This document shows, piece after piece, positions 8,600 through 15,511 of a stretch of 64,000 nucleotides of DNA (position 1 is the first letter of the stretch; each line of letters opens with the position of its first letter). The stretch spans positions 438,437 through 502,436 of the forward strand of contig JAGVWE010000002.1 of NCBI GenBank assembly GCA_018304425.1. Direction: 5' to 3'. Under the pieces are notes generated by a model. It worked only from the letters and a program-made list of their open reading frames with translations. It did no database searches and was not told the DNA's origin. This DNA comes from Candidatus Iainarchaeum sp. GTDB lineage: Archaea; Iainarchaeota; Iainarchaeia; Iainarchaeales; UBA10219. A program made the position numbers and the translations under genes.

Positions 8600-9732
8600 A
8601 GAAGCCCCCCAAACGCCTTGGAATAGTTCTTGGCAATGGTTTCCCAGTCAAAGGCTTTCGCCGCCTTGACTCCGTTGGCGGCCAGCCGCCTTGCCAGGCC
8701 AGGGTCATCATGGATTTGCAGGATGGCTTCCGCTAACTCTTCCGGGTTCCTGGGCTCAACCAGTAACCCGGTTTGGTTGTTCGTGATTATTTCCCTGGTT
8801 CCCCCCTGTCGGGTGGCAATCACGGGGATACCTGCCGCCATGGCCTCCAGGCAGACCTTCCCCGTTGGCTCCAGGATGGAGGGCAGCACGAAGGCGTCCG
8901 CGTCCGCGTATATTTCGGGCAACATGGCATACGGCACTTCGCTGACCAACTCGATGCGGTAACTCGCGCCGCTCCGGTCAATTTCCCGGATGAGGGGCAC
9001 AAAGTCATCGTCGGTTTTCATGCAGCCAACCAGGCGCAACCGAAGGTCCTTGTCCTTGAGGAGGGCCATGGCCCGCACCAAATACGTCAACCCCTTTTTT
9101 TGGGCCGCCCGCCCGACATAGAGGAGCACGAAATTCTTGCGGCCCTGTTTTTCCCTTGCCGGTTGCCTGCCTTCATTGAACCGCTTGAAGTCAACGCCTG
9201 TGCGCACCACTTGCACCCGGTCCGCGCTCACGCCGCCAGCTCTGACTTCTTCCACAATAAAGTCCGCAATCGGCAGCACCAAATCCACTTGCCTGGCCAG
9301 GAACCGCGCCAACACCCCATATTCCCAGGCGTTCAACCACGCCTTCCAGCCCCGCAAGAATCCGTGTCGGCCTTCGTTCAGGGAAGTGTGCAGGGACAGC
9401 ACGTACTTTGCGTTCACCTTCTGTCTTGCGAGCGGGAACAACCATCCGAAGGGAACCAGTTGCAGGCCGTGCACGACCTCGGGCTTGAACCCGGATTCCT
9501 TTACCGCTTGCAGCAAGGCCATTCCCCCAAAGAGCCGGAACAACGGTGGTTTCCCCACATAATGCAGGATGAAGCCGTTCACTTGCTTTACCTCCGGTTT
9601 CCCCTTCCTCAACGCGAACACGTGCACGTCATGGCCTTGCCTGGCCTGCCACCCCGAGACAAAATAAATGTTGGGGTTCAAACCGGAAGTTGCATCCTCG
9701 TGGAAGCCACCCACCAGCCTGGCAATCTTCAT
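8596..9732 (-). CDS. GT4 family glycosyltransferase
   Basis: This is a 378-residue family 4 glycosyltransferase of textbook form: ARLVGGFHEDATSGLNPNIY at the N-terminus, LLYVGRAAQKKGLTYLVRAM at the domain switch, and ILEPTGKVCLEAMAAGIPVI with the two catalytic-site glutamates. A C-terminal helix (DWETIAKNYSKAFGGLL) packs back on the first domain in this family. The ATG overlaps the previous TGA by four bases. Confidence 0.92.
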   Translation of the reverse strand: MKIARLVGGFHEDATSGLNPNIYFVSGWQARQGHDVHVFALRKGKPEVKQVNGFILHYVGKPPLFRLFGGMALLQAVKESGFKPEVVHGLQLVPFGWLFPLARQKVNAKYVLSLHTSLNEGRHGFLRGWKAWLNAWEYGVLARFLARQVDLVLPIADFIVEEVRAGGVSADRVQVVRTGVDFKRFNEGRQPAREKQGRKNFVLLYVGRAAQKKGLTYLVRAMALLKDKDLRLRLVGCMKTDDDFVPLIREIDRSGASYRIELVSEVPYAMLPEIYADADAFVLPSILEPTGKVCLEAMAAGIPVIATRQGGTREIITNNQTGLLVEPRNPEELAEAILQIHDDPGLARRLAANGVKAAKAFDWETIAKNYSKAFGGLL

Positions 9733-10859
9733 GCGTGCAGCCCCCCAGCCAATTCTACCAGGGCTTCCTCAAAGGATGGAAGCCGGGCCTGCACCGACTT
9801 CATGACTTCCTTGGACGCACGCCCCATGCCTTCCCGCAGTTCCTTGGAAGCAGCCAGTTTTTGCATGGCTGCCAGCAGTTCCCGTGGGTCATCCGGTTTT
9901 ATGACAAAGCTATTCACGCCGTTCACCGCATAATCGTAGGCGGCCCCGACATCCTCCGTGGTGATGAGCGGCAAGCCCGCCGCACAAGCCTCGATGAGGG
10001 AAAACCCGTTGGGCTCGGATTTGCCAACGAATACGAATACATCAGCCGCTTCATAGTAGGCTTTCAGGTTCGAGTCCGTGTATTCGATGAAGTCCACGAA
10101 GTGGACCTCGGTCAGACCCCTTTTCAGGCAATGCGCCATGAGCTTTTTCCTGTCCCTTCCATACCCCACCAGCACCAGGCAGGTTTCCGACCGGTCTTTT
10201 CGGAGCTCGCTGAACGCCTCAATCACCATGGAAAGGTTCTTGCGTTCGGCCAGAACCCGGCCCGTGTACAAGAACATCGTTTTCTCTTCCACCTGCAATT
10301 GCTTTCGCACATCCGACGCGGTGCGGGTACCGGCCGCTTCATGTAATTGAATGCATTGCCTGGGATAAAACACCCTGATTTTTTCCGGCCTAACGCCCAG
10401 GCTGGCAAAGTACTCGGCTTGCTTGCGCCCGGTAACCAAGTAAGCGTCCGCCTGGTCCAGGAACAGGTTCGTGCATTGGGTTAACAGCCGGCTCTTCAAG
10501 CCCAGTCTCCGCTTCCGTTCCTTCCATTTCCACCGGTCGCTCAGAAAGGCGACCGGTATGCCCAGGAGCTTGCATAAAATGAACGTGCCCTTGAACTCCG
10601 GAAAATAGTCGATGCCGGTCATGACCAGGTCATATTTTCCTTGAATGATTTCCTTCCACATCTTCAGCAACCCGATTCGTTCAAAATCGACGCCATTCTT
10701 CCACAGTGCCTCCTCGGTCAGCGGCTCCATATACCCCACAAAATACTTGATGTGCGCCTTTCCCGGTTCCACGGGCAAGGGAAGCGTGTACCGGTTCAGG
10801 GAATGCTTTACTACCAAAATCCTCGGTTTAATGGCTTTTCCCGCGTCCTTCATACCCAT
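9729..10859 (-). CDS. GT4 family glycosyltransferase (first gene of operon)
   Basis: This is a 376-residue GT-B fold glycosyltransferase heading the eight-gene minus-strand operon. The donor half contains FLYTGRVLAERKNLSMVIEA, LVGYGRDRKKLMAHCL and SEPNGFSLIEACAAGLPLIT with both conserved glutamates. The N-terminal domain (RILVVKHSLNRYTLPLPVEP) is less typical. ATG at 10859 or at 10853 could be used: the TATA-like element at 10875-10882 is about 20-26 bp away, so the second ATG fits a leaderless start slightly better. Confidence 0.88.
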   Translation of the reverse strand: MGMKDAGKAIKPRILVVKHSLNRYTLPLPVEPGKAHIKYFVGYMEPLTEEALWKNGVDFERIGLLKMWKEIIQGKYDLVMTGIDYFPEFKGTFILCKLLGIPVAFLSDRWKWKERKRRLGLKSRLLTQCTNLFLDQADAYLVTGRKQAEYFASLGVRPEKIRVFYPRQCIQLHEAAGTRTASDVRKQLQVEEKTMFLYTGRVLAERKNLSMVIEAFSELRKDRSETCLVLVGYGRDRKKLMAHCLKRGLTEVHFVDFIEYTDSNLKAYYEAADVFVFVGKSEPNGFSLIEACAAGLPLITTEDVGAAYDYAVNGVNSFVIKPDDPRELLAAMQKLAASKELREGMGRASKEVMKSVQARLPSFEEALVELAGGLHA

Positions 10860-10874
10860 GCTGGCCCCACAATT

Positions 10875-10882
10875 CTTTAATA
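10875..10882 (-). promoter_or_regulatory. TATA-like box for the GT4 operon
   Basis: On the minus strand the sequence reads TATTAAAG and lies about 20-26 bp before the ATG codons at 10859/10853, the spacing seen for other leaderless archaeal genes in this window. Confidence 0.5.
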
Positions 10883-10917
10883 CCGGAAGGCCAAAAAAGG
10901 GGGGTTTCCGGCCCTTC

Positions 10918-10925
10918 TTTAAAAA
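10918..10925 (+). promoter_or_regulatory. TATA-like box for the GT2-GT4 fusion gene
   Basis: TTTAAAAA is placed about 30-36 bp before the GTG (10952) and ATG (10958) codons of the divergent gene. An imperfect inverted repeat (CCGGAA...TTTCCGG, 10884-10911) sits between the two divergent promoters. Confidence 0.5.
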
Positions 10926-10957
10926 CTAAGCTGCTCGAATACCTATTACGGGTGGTT

Positions 10958-12922
10958 ATGGCCTTGAAACCCTTTGTTTCGGTTTTAGTTCCTGCACTGA
11001 ACGAGGAAAGGTATTTGCGTCAATCCCTGGCTTCCCTCCTGGCCCAAACCCATCAACGCATGGAAATAATCGTGTTATACGACCAGGCTTCCACGGATAA
11101 AACCCTGGCCCTTGCCCAATCCTTTGAACCCAGGTTGCACGTGGTTTCCCTGCCGCACATGCCCATTTCAAGGGCTTTAAACGAGGGCCTTGCCCGTACC
11201 CAAGGAGACCTCGTTTTTTACGCGGAAGCCGATTGCCTCTACAACCCCCAAACCATTGAACTCGCCGTGAAACCCTTTGAGGACCCAGGCGTAGGCGGCG
11301 TAGCCATCCTGGGCCGCTACTATGGAGTCAAAGGCCTCTGGGGCAAGGCCCAGGACGAGTTCCAAGTCATCCGCGACGAATGGTTTCTCTCCGGGCAACG
11401 CCCCCTCAACTGGTGCTACTTCTACCGCCGCACCGTGCTCGAAGAGTTAAAGGGATTCAATGAAAACCTGTTGCAAGGCGAGGACCAGTTCCTTGCCCGT
11501 GAAATCAAGGCCCGCGGCTACAAAATAGTCTGCATCCGGGAACGGTTGAGGCAGCACGCCATCTCCGGTTCCATCAATGACCCCGTGAAGACCGCAACCT
11601 CGTCCATGCGAACCGCCTACCTTCACGCCATCCAGTCCTTCAGCCCCCAGAGCATCCGCAAGCGCTTGCTCTTCCTTGCCTTGCTCGCCGCGGGCGCGGT
11701 CTTTTCCTGGCATTACGCGAGCCCCTGGCCACTTGCCTTGCCCCCGCTCCTCGCCTACCTATACAATTTCCTGAAACTGCTGCCCGTCGCTTCCCGGTTC
11801 TCCGCTTCCACGCTTTTCCTGGCGCCCTTCATCTCCATGTACAAGGCATTCTTCTACGCCCTTGGTTACCTCCAGGGATTCCTGTCACGCCCCTTTGTCT
11901 CGGTTTCCCACGAGTCACGCGAGCACGCCGGCGTTCCAGCCACCGGTCTCAAGGTCCTGATGTTCGGCAAGTCCAAGCGCGGCGGCTTCTATTATTACAC
12001 GACGCTACTGGAAGAGGCATTGGCCAAGCAGGGCGTGCAGTGCACGAACAACTGGCGCGAGTTGTTCCAGGCCGACCTGGTCCACTACCAGTTCGATGAC
12101 TTGTTCCCCCTGCACCGCTTCAAGCTGCTGGGTTTCCTGTTCCTGGCCAGGCTCTTCGGCAAGCCCGTGGTGGTTACCGCCCACAACCCGGTTGCGCGTA
12201 GAACCAGGAACCCGTTGAAGTACCTGTTCTACCACCTCGCCAACCGCCTCATCGTCCACAACGAAACCACCTGGGCTTTTTCGTCCAAGGCCAGCGTCAT
12301 CCCCCACGGCAACTACTGCTTTTACCTGGCCCATGCCAGCGGCCTCTCCAAGGCCGAACTCAAACGGAAATGGAATTCCCCCTATCCTTACACGGTTCTA
12401 TCCTATGGCACCATCCGCCGCAACCGCAACTATCCCCTCACCCTGGAAATCCTTGCCTTGCTCCGCCAATCCGGCCTTGACGTGGGCCTGCTCATTGCCG
12501 GCAACGCCAGCGAGGTGAAGCCGACTGACTGCGGCCTGGCCCGCCTCCCGGATTACGTGCGCCTCTACTGCAAATACCTGTCCGAAGCCGAGACCCACGA
12601 GTTGTTCACGCTGGCGGATGCCGTGCTCTTGACCAACTCGGAGCACGACCACTCTGGAATCCCCCACATCGCGCATTGCTTCCGGAAGCCAGTCATCGCC
12701 CCCCAATGCCTGGGACACCAGACCCGGTTTGTCGCCTCCACCAAAGAACAATTCGTTTCCCTCCTCCGCGAAGTCCTGGCGAACCCACCAAATATGGAAA
12801 GGGAACGCAAGCGGGAGCTGACCGACTTCGACTGGCAAAGAATAGCGGCCTCCACAGCTGAACTCTATCGTTCCATGGTCAGGAAAAAAGAAGGCGCGCA
12901 ACCCGGTTCAGCAGGGAACTGA
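10958..12922 (+). CDS. GT2-membrane-GT4 fusion glycosyltransferase
   Basis: This 654-residue protein joins two glycosyltransferase domains. Residues 1-215 are a GT2 domain (VSVLVPALNEERYLRQSL; the acidic pair YAEADCLYN; then LLQGEDQFLAREIKARGYKI). Residues about 225-310 hold two or three hydrophobic spans (LLFLALLAAGAVFSWHYA; STLFLAPFISMYKAFFYALG). Residues about 325-640 resemble a GT4 enzyme (LMFGKSKRGGFYYYTTLLEE; VLSYGTIRRNRNYPLTLEIL; then a TNSEHDHSGIPHIAHCFRKP loop that departs from the E-x7-E consensus). The two domains may add successive sugars. A GTG six bases upstream is an alternative start. Its 3' end overlaps the convergent gene by 44 bp. Confidence 0.85.
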   Translation: MALKPFVSVLVPALNEERYLRQSLASLLAQTHQRMEIIVLYDQASTDKTLALAQSFEPRLHVVSLPHMPISRALNEGLARTQGDLVFYAEADCLYNPQTIELAVKPFEDPGVGGVAILGRYYGVKGLWGKAQDEFQVIRDEWFLSGQRPLNWCYFYRRTVLEELKGFNENLLQGEDQFLAREIKARGYKIVCIRERLRQHAISGSINDPVKTATSSMRTAYLHAIQSFSPQSIRKRLLFLALLAAGAVFSWHYASPWPLALPPLLAYLYNFLKLLPVASRFSASTLFLAPFISMYKAFFYALGYLQGFLSRPFVSVSHESREHAGVPATGLKVLMFGKSKRGGFYYYTTLLEEALAKQGVQCTNNWRELFQADLVHYQFDDLFPLHRFKLLGFLFLARLFGKPVVVTAHNPVARRTRNPLKYLFYHLANRLIVHNETTWAFSSKASVIPHGNYCFYLAHASGLSKAELKRKWNSPYPYTVLSYGTIRRNRNYPLTLEILALLRQSGLDVGLLIAGNASEVKPTDCGLARLPDYVRLYCKYLSEAETHELFTLADAVLLTNSEHDHSGIPHIAHCFRKPVIAPQCLGHQTRFVASTKEQFVSLLREVLANPPNMERERKRELTDFDWQRIAASTAELYRSMVRKKEGAQPGSAGN

Positions 12923-13286
12923 ACCCCTTGTACTGTGGGGTCTTTCCCAGGGCGGTTCGGTACGCGTTATACATCATCAGCCCATAACCTATCAACAGGT
13001 AGAGGCCCAGCCCATAGCCGAGGACCTGGCTGGCCACATCCCATTCCATCAGCCAAACCAAGTATCTCAGGGCCGAACCCACCGTGAAAATCCCGGGAAC
13101 CACTAACTGGGCAGCCACCCCGGTTTTCACGGTTTCCTCCAGCGAAGCCGTTTTGTTCACGAAGTAGGGCATGCAGAGGATGGCCGCAAACCCACCAACC
13201 ACCGGCACGTGCATGAGTGCGGCAAAGTACTTGGAGTGCACGATTCCCGAAAACAAGGTTTTCGCTTTTTCTTTTACACCCGCCAT
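12879..13286 (-). CDS. Small hypothetical membrane protein
   Basis: This 135-residue protein is not recognised. It has about three hydrophobic segments: residues 20-45 (FAALMHVPVVGGFAAILCMP), 58-80 and 86-108 (LGYGLGLYLLIGYGLMMYNA), with a basic C-terminal tail (SLLNRVARLLFS). Its layout is similar to small DUF4870-like membrane proteins, but no motif proves that. It has its own promoter (TATA-like element near 13318-13327) and is divergent from the archaeosortase. The last 44 bp overlap the 3' end of the convergent fusion glycosyltransferase. Confidence 0.65.
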   Translation of the reverse strand: MAGVKEKAKTLFSGIVHSKYFAALMHVPVVGGFAAILCMPYFVNKTASLEETVKTGVAAQLVVPGIFTVGSALRYLVWLMEWDVASQVLGYGLGLYLLIGYGLMMYNAYRTALGKTPQYKGFSSLLNRVARLLFS

Positions 13287-13317
13287 TTTTCCACGCTACT
13301 GATTCTAGGTTCAACCC

Positions 13318-13327
13318 CTTATTAATT
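13318..13327 (-). promoter_or_regulatory. TATA-like box for the 135-residue membrane protein
   Basis: The minus strand reads AATTAATAAG, about 36 bp before the ATG at 13286, predicting a short leader of about 10 bases. Confidence 0.4.
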
Positions 13328-13349
13328 TTATTCCACCCCCCCAAAACCG

Positions 13350-13358
13350 TTTTTTAAA
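13350..13358 (+). promoter_or_regulatory. TATA-like box for the archaeosortase gene
   Basis: TTTTTTAAA is centred about 26 bp before the ATG at 13380, predicting a leaderless transcript and supporting that ATG over the TTG at 13362. Confidence 0.55.
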
Positions 13359-13379
13359 GGCTTGCCCGCCAATCCATCC

Positions 13380-14273
13380 ATGGCTTCCCGGTTCCACTTC
13401 CTGCAGCGACTGGCCTTGTTTTTCGTCCTCTCCGCCGGCATCCTGTTCTTCAACTATTCCCTGGAATTGTCCGAGCCCCTCAAACCCCTGATGTCCCACG
13501 CCTTTTACGCCAGCGAATTCGCCCTGATTTTCTTTCTCCTGGCCCGGAAAAAACTCAAAGCATTTCCTCTGCTAAAAGAATCCACTCCCCCGTCCCCTTC
13601 CGGGTCCCTGGCCCTGGCCTTACTTGGCCTGCTCGCGTTCGGGGCCCGGCTCGCCCTGGAAACCGGGTTGCTCCGTCCATTGCTTTCCGGTGCCGGCTTC
13701 CTCTTTTTGTTGGCCTCCCTGGTAGGCTGGTACAACCTGGGAAAAACCCTGCAGGCCTTCAAAAAAGAACTCCTGCTTTCCACGCTCTTCCTGGGCTTTG
13801 TCGCCTTCCTATGGCAAGTCTTTTACACGCACTGGCTTTACCTGGGCACCTTCACCGCGACCCTGGTGGCGCGCCTCCTCGACCTCTCCTTTGGAAGCGC
13901 GGTGCTTGACCTAAGCAACCCAGAATTTCCCATCGTTGGCCGGCAGCCCTTCATCGCAATCATTTACCCCGAGTGCTCGGGCATCCAGTCCCTCCTCCTG
14001 TTCTCCGCACTCTTCTTCCTGGCCTGGGCCACCGACTTCTCCGCCATCGACCGGAGGAAAGCGCTGGCCGCCTATGCCCTGGGTATGCTCGGCATGTTCC
14101 TGGTAACAGTTGCCCGCATCTACCTCATCATCGCGGCCGGCATCCTGTTCTCAGTAGATTTTGCCGTCCAATTCGTGCACAGTGCCATCAGCCTGCTCCT
14201 ATTCATCCTCTACTTTGCCTTCTACTGGAGACTCGCCTTCCGCAGAATCCAAGTCAGGGGAAAGGCACCCTAA
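13380..14273 (+). CDS. Archaeosortase/exosortase family protein
   Basis: This 297-residue polytopic membrane protein belongs to the exosortase/archaeosortase family of transpeptidases, which cut C-terminal sorting signals and attach the protein to a lipid or glycan. All three expected catalytic positions can be seen: Cys199 in YPECSGIQS, Arg246 in TVARIYLIIA and His267 in QFVHSAISLL, each at the edge of a membrane helix. About eight hydrophobic segments are present. The gene sits between two glycosyltransferase operons, the usual setting for this family. I found no protein in the window with a clear PGF-CTERM-like sorting tail, so its substrate is not visible here. Confidence 0.88.
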   Translation: MASRFHFLQRLALFFVLSAGILFFNYSLELSEPLKPLMSHAFYASEFALIFFLLARKKLKAFPLLKESTPPSPSGSLALALLGLLAFGARLALETGLLRPLLSGAGFLFLLASLVGWYNLGKTLQAFKKELLLSTLFLGFVAFLWQVFYTHWLYLGTFTATLVARLLDLSFGSAVLDLSNPEFPIVGRQPFIAIIYPECSGIQSLLLFSALFFLAWATDFSAIDRRKALAAYALGMLGMFLVTVARIYLIIAAGILFSVDFAVQFVHSAISLLLFILYFAFYWRLAFRRIQVRGKAP

Positions 14274-14806
14274 GCGCCAGGCCACAGGAACAAATTCAAT
14301 GTACGGGCCAGCACTTCGCCTTCCACGTTGATGACGTACAAGAAATAGATGAAGGCAATCGCCGTGTACACGACCTGCTTCTGGTATTTGTGCAGCAGGT
14401 GGCGGAGAAAGTCCAGCCCATAGATGAAGACGAACAAGCACACCAGGGCGAGGCCAGTCAGCACGCGGTTCAAGGGCGTGCCAGGCGGAAGCGAGAACCG
14501 GTAGCCCAGGCCAAGCAAGGCAACGACGAGGAAAGGCAGGCCGGTTCCCAATTCCAGGGTGTGCCTGGGCACCCTGCGCAACAGCTTCCACGAGAACAAG
14601 CAAAACAACGCGAACAAAATGCTTTGCTGCAGGATAGGGAAAAGCGCCGAAGAAACCGGGTGCTCCAGCCGGCCCACATACATCGAGTAAAGCAACGCAA
14701 ACTCAACCACCAAGAAAGCCGCGGTCTTTGCCACCAAACCCTGGAAGCCCGGGCTCCTCAGATTATGCGCGAGGTTCCCGAAAAACCAGTCCCCATACCT
14801 TGTCAT
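14270..14806 (-). CDS. Hypothetical polytopic membrane protein near archaeosortase
   Basis: This 178-residue protein is unrecognised. It has four to five hydrophobic segments (TAAFLVVEFALLYSMYVG; SILFALFCLFSWKLL; FLVVALLGLGYRFSL; VLTGLALVCLFVFIYGL; VVYTAIAFIYFLYVINV). It is convergent with the archaeosortase gene, sharing its last four bases, and lies downstream of two other membrane-protein genes on the same strand but separated from them by a 144-bp hairpin-rich spacer. A role with the archaeosortase or glycan export is guesswork from position. Confidence 0.65.
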   Translation of the reverse strand: MTRYGDWFFGNLAHNLRSPGFQGLVAKTAAFLVVEFALLYSMYVGRLEHPVSSALFPILQQSILFALFCLFSWKLLRRVPRHTLELGTGLPFLVVALLGLGYRFSLPPGTPLNRVLTGLALVCLFVFIYGLDFLRHLLHKYQKQVVYTAIAFIYFLYVINVEGEVLARTLNLFLWPGA

Positions 14807-14834
14807 GGCATAGAATACGACTTAACTCCTTTAA

Positions 14835-14933
14835 AGCCTTTTTGGCTTCGCCAAAAAGCCTCATGGTCCACTTCGTGGACAATGCCTCGTCTCCCCTGTG
14901 GGGGAGACAAGGTGGGCAAACCAGCCTTCGGCT
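14835..14933. repeat. Cluster of short palindromes, mostly with TTC loops
   Basis: The spacer 14807-14950 holds four perfect small hairpins in a row: a 9-bp stem CTTTTTGGC/GCCAAAAAG around TTC (14838-14858); a 6-bp stem GTCCAC/GTGGAC around TTC (14866-14880); an 8-bp stem GTCTCCCC/GGGGAGAC (14889-14908); and AGCC/GGCT around TTC (14923-14933). The first is the same design as the two elements at 42297-42379. They may be a REP-like palindromic family or processing/termination sites; function is unknown. Confidence 0.7.
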
Positions 14934-14950
14934 TAAGCCTTTTTGGCCCA

Positions 14951-15511
14951 TTACAGGCTTTCCGCTATCTCCGCCCTCGCCGCCGTCCTCGCCTTGTACT
15001 TTTCCAGCCAGGGTTGGCTCGCGGATTTCTTCACGCCCAAGGCGGCCAGCCTTTCCCCAAACGCTTCCAGGTCTTCCCCTTGCTTCAACGACGCGTTCAG
15101 GGCCTCTGCTATTTCTTCTTCGGTGGCCTTCTTGGAGAGGAAGCCCAGGCCACGCAACCCCCTCTCAGCACCCTTGAAAATCAGGGCCAAGCCCAGCAAG
15201 GGCAAGGCGATTTTGAGGCCCAGCGACAACCCGCTTTCCACGCTGGACACCATTCGCAAGGGGTCCTGTTCGTCGGTTATCCTGGAAAAGCCGCGCGACA
15301 GCAGGAAAATGAGGGAGTAAAACGCCGCCACCCTCAGATATCGGTTAAGCACCGGAATGACCAGTAACACCACCCATGCGCCGAAGTAGAGCACCATTCC
15401 CCGGCTTTGGCCGCTCCCGAAATACTTGGCGAACACCAGGTCCGCCCAAGCCGTCTGCCCGATTAACAGTGCCAGCAGCAACACGAGGCCCATCAACGAC
15501 CACCGCTTCAT
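14951..15511 (-). CDS. Hypothetical membrane protein
   Basis: This 186-residue protein is unrecognised. It has an N-terminal signal-like segment (LMGLVLLLALLIGQTAWA), a second span (GAWVVLLVIPVLNRYLRVAA), a third (LSLGLKIALPLLGLALIFKG) and a charged C-terminal cytoplasmic tail with a helical segment (residues 128-186). Its ATG overlaps the stop of the TPR membrane protein upstream by four bases, so the two are coupled and probably act together. Confidence 0.7.
   Translation of the reverse strand: MKRWSLMGLVLLLALLIGQTAWADLVFAKYFGSGQSRGMVLYFGAWVVLLVIPVLNRYLRVAAFYSLIFLLSRGFSRITDEQDPLRMVSSVESGLSLGLKIALPLLGLALIFKGAERGLRGLGFLSKKATEEEIAEALNASLKQGEDLEAFGERLAALGVKKSASQPWLEKYKARTAARAEIAESL

Noticed and set aside
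10884-10911. Inverted repeat between divergent promoters as an operator
   Set aside because: CCGGAA/TTTCCGG pair imperfectly around a long A/G-rich loop; one occurrence with no matching site elsewhere is too weak to call an operator.
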